A DNA stretch of 64,000 nucleotides. Origin: an uncultured Alphaproteobacteria bacterium. Lineage in GTDB: Bacteria; Pseudomonadota; Alphaproteobacteria; HIMB59; GCA-002718135. The translations under genes were made by a program, and so were the position numbers. The notes under the pieces were generated by a model. The model was not told the DNA's origin. It worked only from the letters and a program-made list of their open reading frames with translations, and did no database searches. Below, in pieces: positions 1 to 7,713 of the stretch; positions within the stretch are counted from its first letter, which is position 1; the number at the start of each line of letters is the position of its first letter. The stretch is taken from assembly GCA_902522865.1 (NCBI GenBank), contig CABYXC010000005.1, positions 7,501 to 71,500 on the forward strand, given 5' to 3'.

Positions 1-33
1 AATACTAATAACTCAATTGGCTTGATTACAATA
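1..33 (+). rRNA. rrl: 23S ribosomal RNA, 3' end (partial)
   Basis: The first bases contain TACTAAT followed by CTCAATTGGCTTGATT. This matches the pattern that closes alphaproteobacterial 23S rRNA, where TACTAAT precedes the strand that pairs with the 5' end of the molecule. Only this last piece is inside the window, so the exact 3' end is approximate. It lies about 30 bases before 5S rRNA on the same strand, the usual order of a ribosomal RNA operon. Seen by motif only, with no alignment. Confidence 0.72.
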
Positions 34-63
34 TCGTACAGAGAAAAGTTTTTTACTATAAGT

Positions 64-181
64 TTCCTGGTGACCCTAGCAATAGATAAACACCCGATCC
101 CATTCCGAACTCGACAGTGAAAGCTATTAGCGCCGATGGTACTTTGTCTTAAGACATGGAAGAGTAGGTCGTTGCCAGGAT
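64..181 (+). rRNA. rrf: 5S ribosomal RNA
   Basis: The terminal helix is visible: TCCTGG at 65-70 pairs with CCAGGA at 175-180. The conserved core CCCGATCCCATTCCGAACTC lies at 93-112, and the loop E/helix IV region with GATGGTACT is at 135-143. The length of about 117 bases is normal for bacterial 5S. A run of six T directly after the closing stem (181-186) could let the 5S helix act as an intrinsic terminator, although the helix is far longer-range than a normal terminator hairpin. The next gene starts only about 43 bases later on the same strand. Confidence 0.96.
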
Positions 182-223
182 TTTTTATCTTCAAATAAAA
201 AATAAAATCAATAAAATTTAATT

Positions 224-904
224 ATGTTTTCAATAGTAATTCCTTTGTATAACGAAGAACATAACATCATTCCTCTGTATAACGAAATTTTATTAAGCTT
301 AAATAATTTTAAAGATTATGAAATTATTTTAGTTGATGATGCAAGCTCAGATCAAACATTAAAAAAAATTGCTAAATTAGATAATAATAAATTAAAAATT
401 ATTAAGAACAGTAAAAATAAAGGACAAAGTTACTCTTTACTTAAAGGTATAAAAAATTCTTCAAATCAAATTATAGTAACTCTTGATGGTGACGGTCAAA
501 ATGACCCTTCGGATATTCCTAAACTCTTAGATCAATATTTGTCAAACAAAAATATTGACTTAATTGCAGGTATAAGAATTAAAAGAAAAGATAGTTTAAT
601 TAAAGTAATATCATCAAAAATAGCAAATCATATTAGATCAAAAATTTTAAAAGATAATTGTCCTGATACTGGATGTTCATTAAAAGTTTTTAATAAAGAT
701 GTTTTTTTAAAATTTCCTTTTTTTAATGGTATCCACAGATTTCTTCCGGCTCTATTTATTGGTTATGGTTACAAAGCAAGATATTTAAATGTAAATCATA
801 GAAAAAGAAATTTTGGAATTTCTAAATATGGAACTTTTAATCGTCTTTTTAAAGGAATGAAAGATATGATTAAGGTATATAATATTATAAAACCAAAGAA
901 ATAA
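224..904 (+). CDS. GT2 glycosyltransferase, polyprenol-phosphate (DPM1/ArnC-like) type
   Basis: This is a soluble family 2 glycosyltransferase that probably loads a sugar onto undecaprenyl phosphate at the inner face of the membrane. The 226 residues show the GT-A start SIVIPLYNEEHN (3-14), the nucleotide-binding VDDASSDQT (37-45), and the metal-binding DGDGQNDP (88-95), which is typical of the dolichol-phosphate-mannose synthase branch. No C-terminal membrane helices are visible, unlike ArnC. It is followed two bases later by a LAB_N-domain membrane protein, a pairing common in alphaproteobacteria, which may supply the membrane anchor. It is the first gene of the polysaccharide island. The sugar donor cannot be told from sequence. 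Confidence 0.9.
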   Translation: MFSIVIPLYNEEHNIIPLYNEILLSLNNFKDYEIILVDDASSDQTLKKIAKLDNNKLKIIKNSKNKGQSYSLLKGIKNSSNQIIVTLDGDGQNDPSDIPKLLDQYLSNKNIDLIAGIRIKRKDSLIKVISSKIANHIRSKILKDNCPDTGCSLKVFNKDVFLKFPFFNGIHRFLPALFIGYGYKARYLNVNHRKRNFGISKYGTFNRLFKGMKDMIKVYNIIKPKK

Positions 905-905
905 T

Positions 906-1220
906 ATGAATTATTTGTTAGATTTAATAGGATTAAGTAATTTAAGTTTTAGAGAATTTCTTTGGGTTTCCTTTGGTACAATAGGGCAGTTAGTTTTTTT
1001 TAGTAGATGGATAATTCAATGGTTGTCTTCTGAGAAAAATAAAACTAGTACAATACCAATTGCATTTTGGTGGTGTAGTTTAATTGGAGGTATTATTACT
1101 CTAATCTATGCACATCACATAGGAAGTTTTCCTTTTATGCTAGCTCAAGCTATAGGAATTATTGTATATTCGAGAAACTTATTATTAATTCATAGGAGTT
1201 TTAATGAAAAAAATAATTAA
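906..1220 (+). CDS. Small membrane protein with lipid-A-disaccharide-synthase N-terminal (LAB_N) domain
   Basis: The 104-residue protein has about three hydrophobic segments (roughly 15-36, 50-66 and 73-93) and the tryptophan-rich pattern FFSRWIIQWLSSEK followed by IPIAFWWCSLIGG. This is the signature of the LAB_N family, found at the start of some lipid A disaccharide synthases and as stand-alone proteins beside polyprenol-phosphate glycosyltransferases. Its molecular role is not established. A likely role is in a membrane complex with the preceding glycosyltransferase, modifying lipid A or another lipid-linked glycan. The 3' end overlaps the next gene by 17 bases, so translation may be coupled. 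Confidence 0.85.
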   Translation: MNYLLDLIGLSNLSFREFLWVSFGTIGQLVFFSRWIIQWLSSEKNKTSTIPIAFWWCSLIGGIITLIYAHHIGSFPFMLAQAIGIIVYSRNLLLIHRSFNEKNN

Positions 1221-2694
1221 TAATTATATAAATGGCTCAAAAGTTTCTGTTTCGTCTAAGACTCTTCCAGTTGAGGATCCATCAACTGGCGAAATTGTTG
1301 CAGAAGTCGTTCTTTCTTCTAAAGATGATTTTAATAAAGCAATTGAAAGTTCAAAAAACTCTCAGAATGAGTGGTCAAACACAACTCCACTTAAAAGATC
1401 AAGGGTTTTATCTAATTATAAAAATCTAATTGAAAAAAATATTGATGAACTTGCAGAAATTGTATCTATTGAGCATGGTAAAACTTTTGCAGATGCTAAA
1501 GGATCTGTTACTAGAGGATTAGAGGTTGTTGAATTCGCCTGTGGTATTCCACATTTACTAAAAGGTGAATTTTCACAAAATGTTGGTACTAATATCGACT
1601 CTTGGTCAGTAAGACAGCCTTTGGGAATTTGTGCTGGTATAACGCCTTTTAATTTCCCTGCAATGGTTCCTATGTGGATGTATCCTATAGCAATAGCTTG
1701 TGGAAATGCATTTATTTTAAAACCATCAGAAAAAGATCCATCTTGCTCTTTGAGGCTTGCAGAATTATTTTCAGAAGCTGGTCTGCCAGATGGTGTGTTT
1801 AACGTTATTAATGGTGATAAAAACATAGTTCAGTTAATTCTTGATAGTGAGGAAATATCATCTGTAAGTTTTGTTGGCTCAACACCTGTTGCAAAATATA
1901 TTTATGAGCAATCAGCAAAAAATGGAAAAAGAGTTCAAGCTTTAGGTGGTGCTAAAAACCATCTAGTTATTATGCCAGATGCAAACCTGGATCAAGCTGT
2001 AGATGGTGTTATTGGTGCAGGTTATGGCTCAGCTGGGGAAAGATGTATGGCTGTTTCGGTTGCTGTAGCTGTTGGAAATATCGCAGATGAATTAGTAAAT
2101 AAAATTCAAATAGCAGCTCAAAAACTTAAAGTTGCTCCATGGACAGACCAAGATTCTGATATGGGTCCTGTAATTTCAAAAGATCATAAAGAAAAAATAG
2201 AAAATTACATATCAATTGGAGTTAAAGAGGGTGCTAAACTAATTGAAGACGGAAGAAATTATAAAATCCAAGGTTATGAGAATGGTTATTTTGTTGGGCC
2301 AACTCTATTTGATTATGTTTCAAAAGATATGACAATTTACAAAGAAGAAATTTTTGGCCCAGTAGTTAGCGTAATACGAGCCCAGAATTATGAAGAAGCT
2401 CTAAAATTAGTTAACGATCACAAATACGGTAATGGTACAAGTATTTATACTTCTGATGGAGAGATTTCTAGGCATTTCACGACTCATTCGAATATTGGAA
2501 TGGTTGGAGTTAATGTTCCTATACCAGTTCCAATGGCTTTCCATAGTTTTGGCGGATGGAAACAATCTATTTTTGGAGATCATGCTGTTCATGGCATGGA
2601 GGGAGTCCATTTCTATACAAGGCTTAAAACAATAACTAGTAGATGGCCTAAAAGTATCAAAGCAGGTCCTGAATTTAAAATGCCTACCAATTAA
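1204..2694 (+). CDS. mmsA: Methylmalonate-semialdehyde dehydrogenase (CoA-acylating)
   Basis: This enzyme oxidises methylmalonate or malonate semialdehyde to propionyl- or acetyl-CoA with loss of CO2, in valine, beta-alanine and inositol breakdown. The 496 residues fit the family. The substrate-pocket stretch TPFNFPAMVPMWMYPIAIA and the catalytic Cys281 (GERCM) are present. The motif ALGGAKNH replaces the usual ELGGK of hydrolytic aldehyde dehydrogenases, and this loss of the general-base glutamate is a hallmark of the CoA-dependent subfamily. It sits between polysaccharide genes, overlapping the preceding gene by 17 bases and touching the next start codon, with no mmsB or other valine-pathway gene nearby. 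That placement is odd, but the protein itself looks intact. Confidence 0.93.
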   Translation: MKKIINNYINGSKVSVSSKTLPVEDPSTGEIVAEVVLSSKDDFNKAIESSKNSQNEWSNTTPLKRSRVLSNYKNLIEKNIDELAEIVSIEHGKTFADAKGSVTRGLEVVEFACGIPHLLKGEFSQNVGTNIDSWSVRQPLGICAGITPFNFPAMVPMWMYPIAIACGNAFILKPSEKDPSCSLRLAELFSEAGLPDGVFNVINGDKNIVQLILDSEEISSVSFVGSTPVAKYIYEQSAKNGKRVQALGGAKNHLVIMPDANLDQAVDGVIGAGYGSAGERCMAVSVAVAVGNIADELVNKIQIAAQKLKVAPWTDQDSDMGPVISKDHKEKIENYISIGVKEGAKLIEDGRNYKIQGYENGYFVGPTLFDYVSKDMTIYKEEIFGPVVSVIRAQNYEEALKLVNDHKYGNGTSIYTSDGEISRHFTTHSNIGMVGVNVPIPVPMAFHSFGGWKQSIFGDHAVHGMEGVHFYTRLKTITSRWPKSIKAGPEFKMPTN

Positions 2695-3656
2695 TGAAAG
2701 TTTTAATTACTGGATGCGCTGGATTTATTGGATTTCATTTGTCCAAGAAACTACTAGATCTAAATTTTATTATTCACGGTATTGATAATTTAAATCATTA
2801 TTACGATATTAATTTAAAAAAAAATAGATTATCAATTTTAAAAAAATACAAAAAATTTTATTTTAAAAAAATTGATATCTCTAATTTTAAAATCTTAGAA
2901 AGTAATTTTAAATTAAATAAATATGATATTGTTGTAAATTTAGCAGCTCAAGCAGGTGTAAGATTTTCAATTGATAATCCAAGAAGTTATCTTAATTCAA
3001 ACATAATTGGTTTTTTTAATATTCTTGAATTAAGTAAAATTTATAAGATTAAACATTTACTTTTTGCTTCAACAAGCTCTGTTTATGGTGATAATAAATC
3101 CTTTCCTCTAAAAGAGGAATTTAACACAGACAAACCTCTGAATTTTTATGCGGCATCTAAGAAAAGTAATGAAGTAATGGCATACTCGTATAGCAATATA
3201 CATAAAATTAAAATTACAGGACTAAGATTTTTTACTGTTTATGGAGAATTTGGTAGACCTGATATGGCATTATTTAAGTTCACTAAATCAATTAAAAATG
3301 CCAAGTCTTTAAAATTATTTAATAAAGGAAATCATATAAGAGACTTTACCTACATTGATGATGTAACAGAATCGATAGTTAAGCTAATTAAGAAGCCATC
3401 AAATAACAAAATTCCTTTTCAAATATTTAACATAGGTAGTAATAATCCAAAAAAATTGAAAGAATTTTTAAGAATCATTGAACAAATTCTAAAAAAAAAA
3501 TCAAAACAAATTCTTCTACCACTACAAAAGGGTGATATTCATAAAACTCATGCTGATAATAATAAACTATATAAAAAAATAAATTTTCTTCCCAAAACAA
3601 CTCTTAATAATGGTATAAAAAATTTTATTAATTGGTATAGAAAATATTATGATTAG
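2694..3656 (+). CDS. UDP-glucuronate 4-epimerase-like NAD-dependent epimerase
   Basis: This extended SDR probably interconverts UDP-glucuronate and UDP-galacturonate. The cofactor motif TGCAGFIGFH (7-16) is followed by GIDNLNHYYDINLKKNRL, which closely resembles the CapI/LpsL class of UDP-glucuronate epimerases. Next come the AAQAGVRFSIDNP segment, the serine-containing STSSVYG, and the catalytic YAASK. The C-terminal RDFTYIDDV is the usual substrate-domain motif. The length of 320 residues is normal. The start codon overlaps the stop of mmsA (TAATG), and the 3' end overlaps the next gene by 8 bases. The product would supply a uronic acid to the surface polysaccharide. Confidence 0.85.
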   Translation: MKVLITGCAGFIGFHLSKKLLDLNFIIHGIDNLNHYYDINLKKNRLSILKKYKKFYFKKIDISNFKILESNFKLNKYDIVVNLAAQAGVRFSIDNPRSYLNSNIIGFFNILELSKIYKIKHLLFASTSSVYGDNKSFPLKEEFNTDKPLNFYAASKKSNEVMAYSYSNIHKIKITGLRFFTVYGEFGRPDMALFKFTKSIKNAKSLKLFNKGNHIRDFTYIDDVTESIVKLIKKPSNNKIPFQIFNIGSNNPKKLKEFLRIIEQILKKKSKQILLPLQKGDIHKTHADNNKLYKKINFLPKTTLNNGIKNFINWYRKYYD

Positions 3657-4608
3657 TTTTTTAGGATTAAAAACAATAAATGAGTTCTCAAAAAAAAAGG
3701 ATATTTCATTCAATGATTTAATTTTGATTTTCTTTAGATTTTTTCCATTAATAATTGTAATTTTATTATTCTCCTTTGTATTTGCATACATTAATTTCTT
3801 AATCTTAAAAAATAATAATATTCAAAATAGTCAAAATTTTAAGTCTGAAATAAAGATTAAAAATTTAACTGTAATAAATCCTCAGGATTCATATTTTGAT
3901 GATATAAATAAAGCTCTACTCCAGCCAATTAATGTAAAAAGTTTATTAAGGGATTTATCAATTAATGATTTAATTCAAAGTATGCCAGGACTAAAAGATG
4001 AATATAAATTAAATGAAGAAATTGAAATTAATAATAATCCCAAAAGTCATACTGTTAATATATCGTTTTCTGTTTTATCAAATTCTTCTGATATAAAAAA
4101 ATTCAATAATTATTTTACTGACTATTTAATAAATTTTAGTTTTAATGAGTTACAAAAATTATTTGAACATAAAATAAATCAGGAACAGTTTCAAAAGAAT
4201 GTTTTATCTCGAATATTAGAAAATTTAAAAGAATTAACCGAAGATGAGGAATTAAGTCGCCTTGCTAGAATAATGATTGAATTAAATGAACTGGACCCAG
4301 ATCAACAACAATCATATCTTAGTTTGATAAAAGAATATATTAATTTGGTCAAAGAGTTAAACCCAGTAATTGCTACACAATTAACCAATAAAACTTTAAA
4401 AATAGATATACTAAAAGATTATTTAAGCAAAATTACTTCTAGAGATAAAAATATAATTTATTTTGAAAAAAACTTTTTTAGTATTGCATACAATTCAATA
4501 AGTTTTAGAAACTTAGCAATTTATTATCTCATATTTTCATTTTTATTTTCTATTTTTTTAATATATTTATTACTTCTAGTATTTTATTTGAAAAATAATA
4601 AAAATTAA
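3649..4608 (+). CDS. Wzz-like chain-length determinant / polysaccharide co-polymerase candidate
   Basis: The 319 residues have the two-helix topology of polysaccharide co-polymerases: a transmembrane segment at about 33-53, a long charged, helical, mostly periplasmic part, and a second transmembrane segment at about 289-313 near the C terminus. No kinase domain is attached. The sequence is diverged and I do not see a clear proline-glycine motif before the second helix, so the call rests on topology plus position directly before an O-antigen ligase/polymerase-like gene. It would set chain length of the O-antigen or capsule at the inner membrane. Confidence 0.62.
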   Translation: MISFLGLKTINEFSKKKDISFNDLILIFFRFFPLIIVILLFSFVFAYINFLILKNNNIQNSQNFKSEIKIKNLTVINPQDSYFDDINKALLQPINVKSLLRDLSINDLIQSMPGLKDEYKLNEEIEINNNPKSHTVNISFSVLSNSSDIKKFNNYFTDYLINFSFNELQKLFEHKINQEQFQKNVLSRILENLKELTEDEELSRLARIMIELNELDPDQQQSYLSLIKEYINLVKELNPVIATQLTNKTLKIDILKDYLSKITSRDKNIIYFEKNFFSIAYNSISFRNLAIYYLIFSFLFSIFLIYLLLLVFYLKNNKN

Positions 4609-4611
4609 TAA

Positions 4612-5856
4612 ATGAATTTTAATAATTTTATTTATAAAATTAATATATTTGGTTTTTGTATTTTAGTTATTTTACCAATCTTATTTGTGATAGGAACATC
4701 TATTGCTAATATTGGTATTTCAATTCTTTCTTTAATATTTTTACTAAATTTGAATAGTCAAAATTTTAAGAAATATATAATTAATCCTTACGTACCTCCT
4801 TTTTTAATTTTATGTATTTATTTCATTGTTTTATCTTTATTTTCAGACAATCCTCTTTTTTCACTTCAATCTTCATTATTCTACTGTAGGTTTATTTTTT
4901 TTTCTTTATGCATTTGGTTGTTATTAGATAAGTTTTTTGAATATATTAAATATTTCACATTTATATTATTATTATTATACTGCTTCATTTTAATAGATAG
5001 TTATTTTCAATACTTTGTTGGTTTCAACATAATAGGTAATGAATATAATGGTGTAAGATTATCGGGTATATTTGGAGACGAATTTATTCTAGGTAGTTTT
5101 TTATCAAGAATGATGCCTATACTTTTTGCTTCTTGTTTATTAACTTTTAATAAAAATAATAAATTCATTTACTTTCTTTCTTTTCTTTTAATTGCCACTG
5201 ATGTTTTAATTTATATATCTGGTGAAAGATTAGCTTTTTTTTACATAACATTAATTACATTACTTTTTGTTTTTCTCATCTCAAGGTGGAAATTAATTAG
5301 ATTTACTACATTTATTATTTCTTTATGTATCATTGCTTTCATATCAATAAGTAACTCAGAAATTAAAAAAAGAATGATACAGGATACAATCGATCAATCA
5401 AATATTCTTGGTGAAGAAAAAATTGTTTTTACATCTGAGCATCAAGTACTTTACGCTAATGCAATTGATATTTATAAAGATAATATTTTCTTTGGAATAG
5501 GTCCTAAAATGTTTAGAATTTATTGTGACTATCCTGAGTATAAAAAAAGGTTTGGATGCTCAACTCATCCCCATAATACCTATTTACAGTTATTAGTAGA
5601 AACAGGAATAATTGGCTTTCTCTGTTTTACTTTAATATTTGTATTTATAAGTTTTTATTTCATTTATCATGCTTACTCTATGTATATTTTGAAAAAACCC
5701 TACTTTTCAGATTATCAAGTATTCTTATTAATTGCAGTGTTTATAACTTTATGGCCGTTTTCACCTACATCAAATTTTTTTAGTAGTTCAATTTCTATTA
5801 TATATTACTTACCAGTCGGATTTTTATTGAATTCCTTTTATAAAGAAAAAAAATAG
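4612..5856 (+). CDS. O-antigen ligase/polymerase (Wzy/WaaL-like) integral membrane protein
   Basis: The 414 residues contain about ten to twelve hydrophobic segments. A loop carries SGERLAFF in the middle, and HPHNTYLQLLVETGIIGF comes before the last helices, which is the hallmark of the Wzy_C / O-antigen ligase family. It acts in the inner membrane on undecaprenyl-linked glycans, either polymerising repeat units or ligating them to lipid A core. Sequence cannot separate ligase from polymerase. It lies three bases after a Wzz-like gene, which favours a polymerase role. It is followed by the CDP-glucose genes. Confidence 0.85.
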   Translation: MNFNNFIYKINIFGFCILVILPILFVIGTSIANIGISILSLIFLLNLNSQNFKKYIINPYVPPFLILCIYFIVLSLFSDNPLFSLQSSLFYCRFIFFSLCIWLLLDKFFEYIKYFTFILLLLYCFILIDSYFQYFVGFNIIGNEYNGVRLSGIFGDEFILGSFLSRMMPILFASCLLTFNKNNKFIYFLSFLLIATDVLIYISGERLAFFYITLITLLFVFLISRWKLIRFTTFIISLCIIAFISISNSEIKKRMIQDTIDQSNILGEEKIVFTSEHQVLYANAIDIYKDNIFFGIGPKMFRIYCDYPEYKKRFGCSTHPHNTYLQLLVETGIIGFLCFTLIFVFISFYFIYHAYSMYILKKPYFSDYQVFLLIAVFITLWPFSPTSNFFSSSISIIYYLPVGFLLNSFYKEKK

Positions 5857-5869
5857 TTTAATAGAAATT

Positions 5870-6637
5870 ATGAAAACTGTTATTCTAGCAGGTGGATTAG
5901 GAAGTCGTTTATCAGAAGAAACAGATATTAAGCCTAAACCTATGGTTGAAATTGGTGGAAAGCCAATAATTTGGCATATAATGAAAATCTATTCCCATTT
6001 TGGATTAAATGATTTTATTATTTGTTTAGGTTACAAAGGTCACTTAATCAAAGAATATTTTGCAAACTACTACATGCATAATTCAGATATTAATGTAAAT
6101 CTAAAAACAAATACAATCAAATATCAAAAATCAAGAAGTGAAAAATGGAATATAACTTTAGTTGATACAGGAGAGAATACAATAACAGGTGGAAGATTAA
6201 AAAGAATCAAAAATTATTTAGATAATGAAGATTTTTGCTTTACCTACGGAGATGGTTTAGCAAACATAAACATAAAAAAATTAATACAGTTTCACAAAAA
6301 ACAAAAAACACTAGCAACTGTAACTGCCGTTCAACCTCAAAATAGATTTGGAGTTCTTACAATTAATAAAAAAAATATTGTTTCCAGATTTATAGAAAAA
6401 CCTTCTTCAAAAAATTATATTATAAATGGTGGCTTCTTTGTCCTTTCACCCAAAGTTTTAGATTATATTCCTGGTGACAAAACATCTTGGGAAAAGGAAC
6501 CATTGGAAAAATTATCTAAAAGATCACAGTTATCAGCATATATGCATAAAGGATTTTGGCAACCTATGGATACATTAAGAGATAAGCGTTATTTAGAGGA
6601 TCTCTGGAATAAAAATCAAGCACCATGGAAATATTAG
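5870..6637 (+). CDS. rfbF: Glucose-1-phosphate cytidylyltransferase
   Basis: This enzyme makes CDP-glucose from CTP and glucose 1-phosphate, the entry step for CDP-activated 3,6-dideoxy and branched sugars. The 255 residues begin with the nucleotide-binding loop MKTVILAGGLGSRLSEETD, then KPKPMVEIGGKPIIWHIMK. The later FTYGDGLANI (metal site) and NGGFFVLSPKVLDYI fit RfbF closely, as does the ending TLRDKRYLEDLW. The length matches the family. It lies directly against the CDP-glucose 4,6-dehydratase gene, so the two form a functional pair. Confidence 0.95.
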   Translation: MKTVILAGGLGSRLSEETDIKPKPMVEIGGKPIIWHIMKIYSHFGLNDFIICLGYKGHLIKEYFANYYMHNSDINVNLKTNTIKYQKSRSEKWNITLVDTGENTITGGRLKRIKNYLDNEDFCFTYGDGLANINIKKLIQFHKKQKTLATVTAVQPQNRFGVLTINKKNIVSRFIEKPSSKNYIINGGFFVLSPKVLDYIPGDKTSWEKEPLEKLSKRSQLSAYMHKGFWQPMDTLRDKRYLEDLWNKNQAPWKY

Positions 6638-7702
6638 ATGAAATTATTTAACAATTTTTTTTATAAAAAAAAAATTTTAATCACTGGTCATACTGGTTTT
6701 AAAGGTAGCTGGCTAGCTTTATGGCTTCTAAATCTTGGAGCTGATCTTTATTGTATATCATCAAAAAATAACTCTAATTCCTTACATTATAAAAATTTAA
6801 AGTTAAAATTAAATGAGTATTTTCTGGATATTAACGACTATAAAAAATTAAATAATACAATTAGAAAAATTAAGCCAGAAATTGTATTCCATCTTGCAGC
6901 ACAATCTCTTGTAAAAAAAAGTATAAGTAATCCAGTCGATAACTATTTAACAAATATTCAAGGTACTATAAATTTACTTATTTCGCTTAAAGACATTAAA
7001 AATGCAAAGTCTATTGTCGTAGTCACATCAGATAAATGTTACGAAAATAATGAAAAAAATAAATCTTTTATAGAATCTGATAGAATGGGTGGAGCTGATC
7101 CTTACAGCTCCTCTAAAGCAGCAACAGAAATTGTAGTTCATGGTTTGAGGAAAACATTTTATGATGATAAAAATTCAGCTTCAATTGCTACTGTTAGAGC
7201 AGGAAATGTAATAGGTGGCGGTGATTTTGCAAAGGATAGAATCATGACTGATATCGTCTATTCTAAGTTTGAAAATAAAAAATTATCAGTACGAAACATA
7301 AATTCTATTAGACCTTTTCAGTATGTCTTAGATTGTCTTCATGGATATATACTTACTGCAAAATACATATATAATAAGAACTTATCACAGAACGAATATA
7401 GCTGGAATTTTGGTCCAAACAATAATTCTGGTACCACAATAAAATCTTTACTAAACGAAGTAAAGTTGAAATGGCCAAGCATTAATTGGGTGTCAAATAA
7501 TACAATTAATGATAATGAATCAAAATATTTAAAATTAAATTCCAACAAATCTAAGAGAAAGCTTAAATGGCTGCCTATTATATCAACAAAAAAATCAATA
7601 CACTTAACACTAGATTGGTATGATAAATATTTTGAAAATCAAATTAATTTAAGCCAAAATCACCTTGATTTGTATATGAAATTATTAAAAAAAAAGACTT
7701 AA
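6638..7702 (+). CDS. rfbG: CDP-glucose 4,6-dehydratase
   Basis: This enzyme converts CDP-glucose to CDP-4-dehydro-6-deoxyglucose with bound NAD. The 354 residues have the start TGHTGFKGSWLALWL, the characteristic RfbG replacement of the usual GFIGS. HLAAQSLVKKS, VVTSDKCYEN and the catalytic YSSSK (in DPYSSSKAA) follow, and RPFQYVLDCLHGY is the substrate-domain motif. It abuts rfbF with no gap. The 4-keto product is a plausible substrate for the C-methyltransferase and RmlC-like epimerase encoded at 24800-26565. Confidence 0.95.
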   Translation: MKLFNNFFYKKKILITGHTGFKGSWLALWLLNLGADLYCISSKNNSNSLHYKNLKLKLNEYFLDINDYKKLNNTIRKIKPEIVFHLAAQSLVKKSISNPVDNYLTNIQGTINLLISLKDIKNAKSIVVVTSDKCYENNEKNKSFIESDRMGGADPYSSSKAATEIVVHGLRKTFYDDKNSASIATVRAGNVIGGGDFAKDRIMTDIVYSKFENKKLSVRNINSIRPFQYVLDCLHGYILTAKYIYNKNLSQNEYSWNFGPNNNSGTTIKSLLNEVKLKWPSINWVSNNTINDNESKYLKLNSNKSKRKLKWLPIISTKKSIHLTLDWYDKYFENQINLSQNHLDLYMKLLKKKT

Positions 7703-7713
7703 CTGAGCAATAA

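Noticed and set aside
64-186. tRNA genes near the rRNA end
   Set aside because: No cloverleaf or T-arm GTTCRA-type pattern is present between the 5S end and the first gene, nor in other gaps, which are mostly shorter than a tRNA.
229-288. Near-repeat of ATTCCTTTGTATAACGAA within the first glycosyltransferase gene, 30 bases apart
   Set aside because: The second copy encodes residues that fit the family alignment at that place, so it looks like coincidence and not a recent duplication.
1232-1826. Open frames on both strands inside mmsA
   Set aside because: They are overlapped by a gene with a full family match and show no protein motifs. They are shadow frames.
7339-7548. Open frames antisense to rfbG and others in the island
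   Set aside because: AT-rich coding DNA leaves antisense frames open by chance. No start site or protein family supports them.
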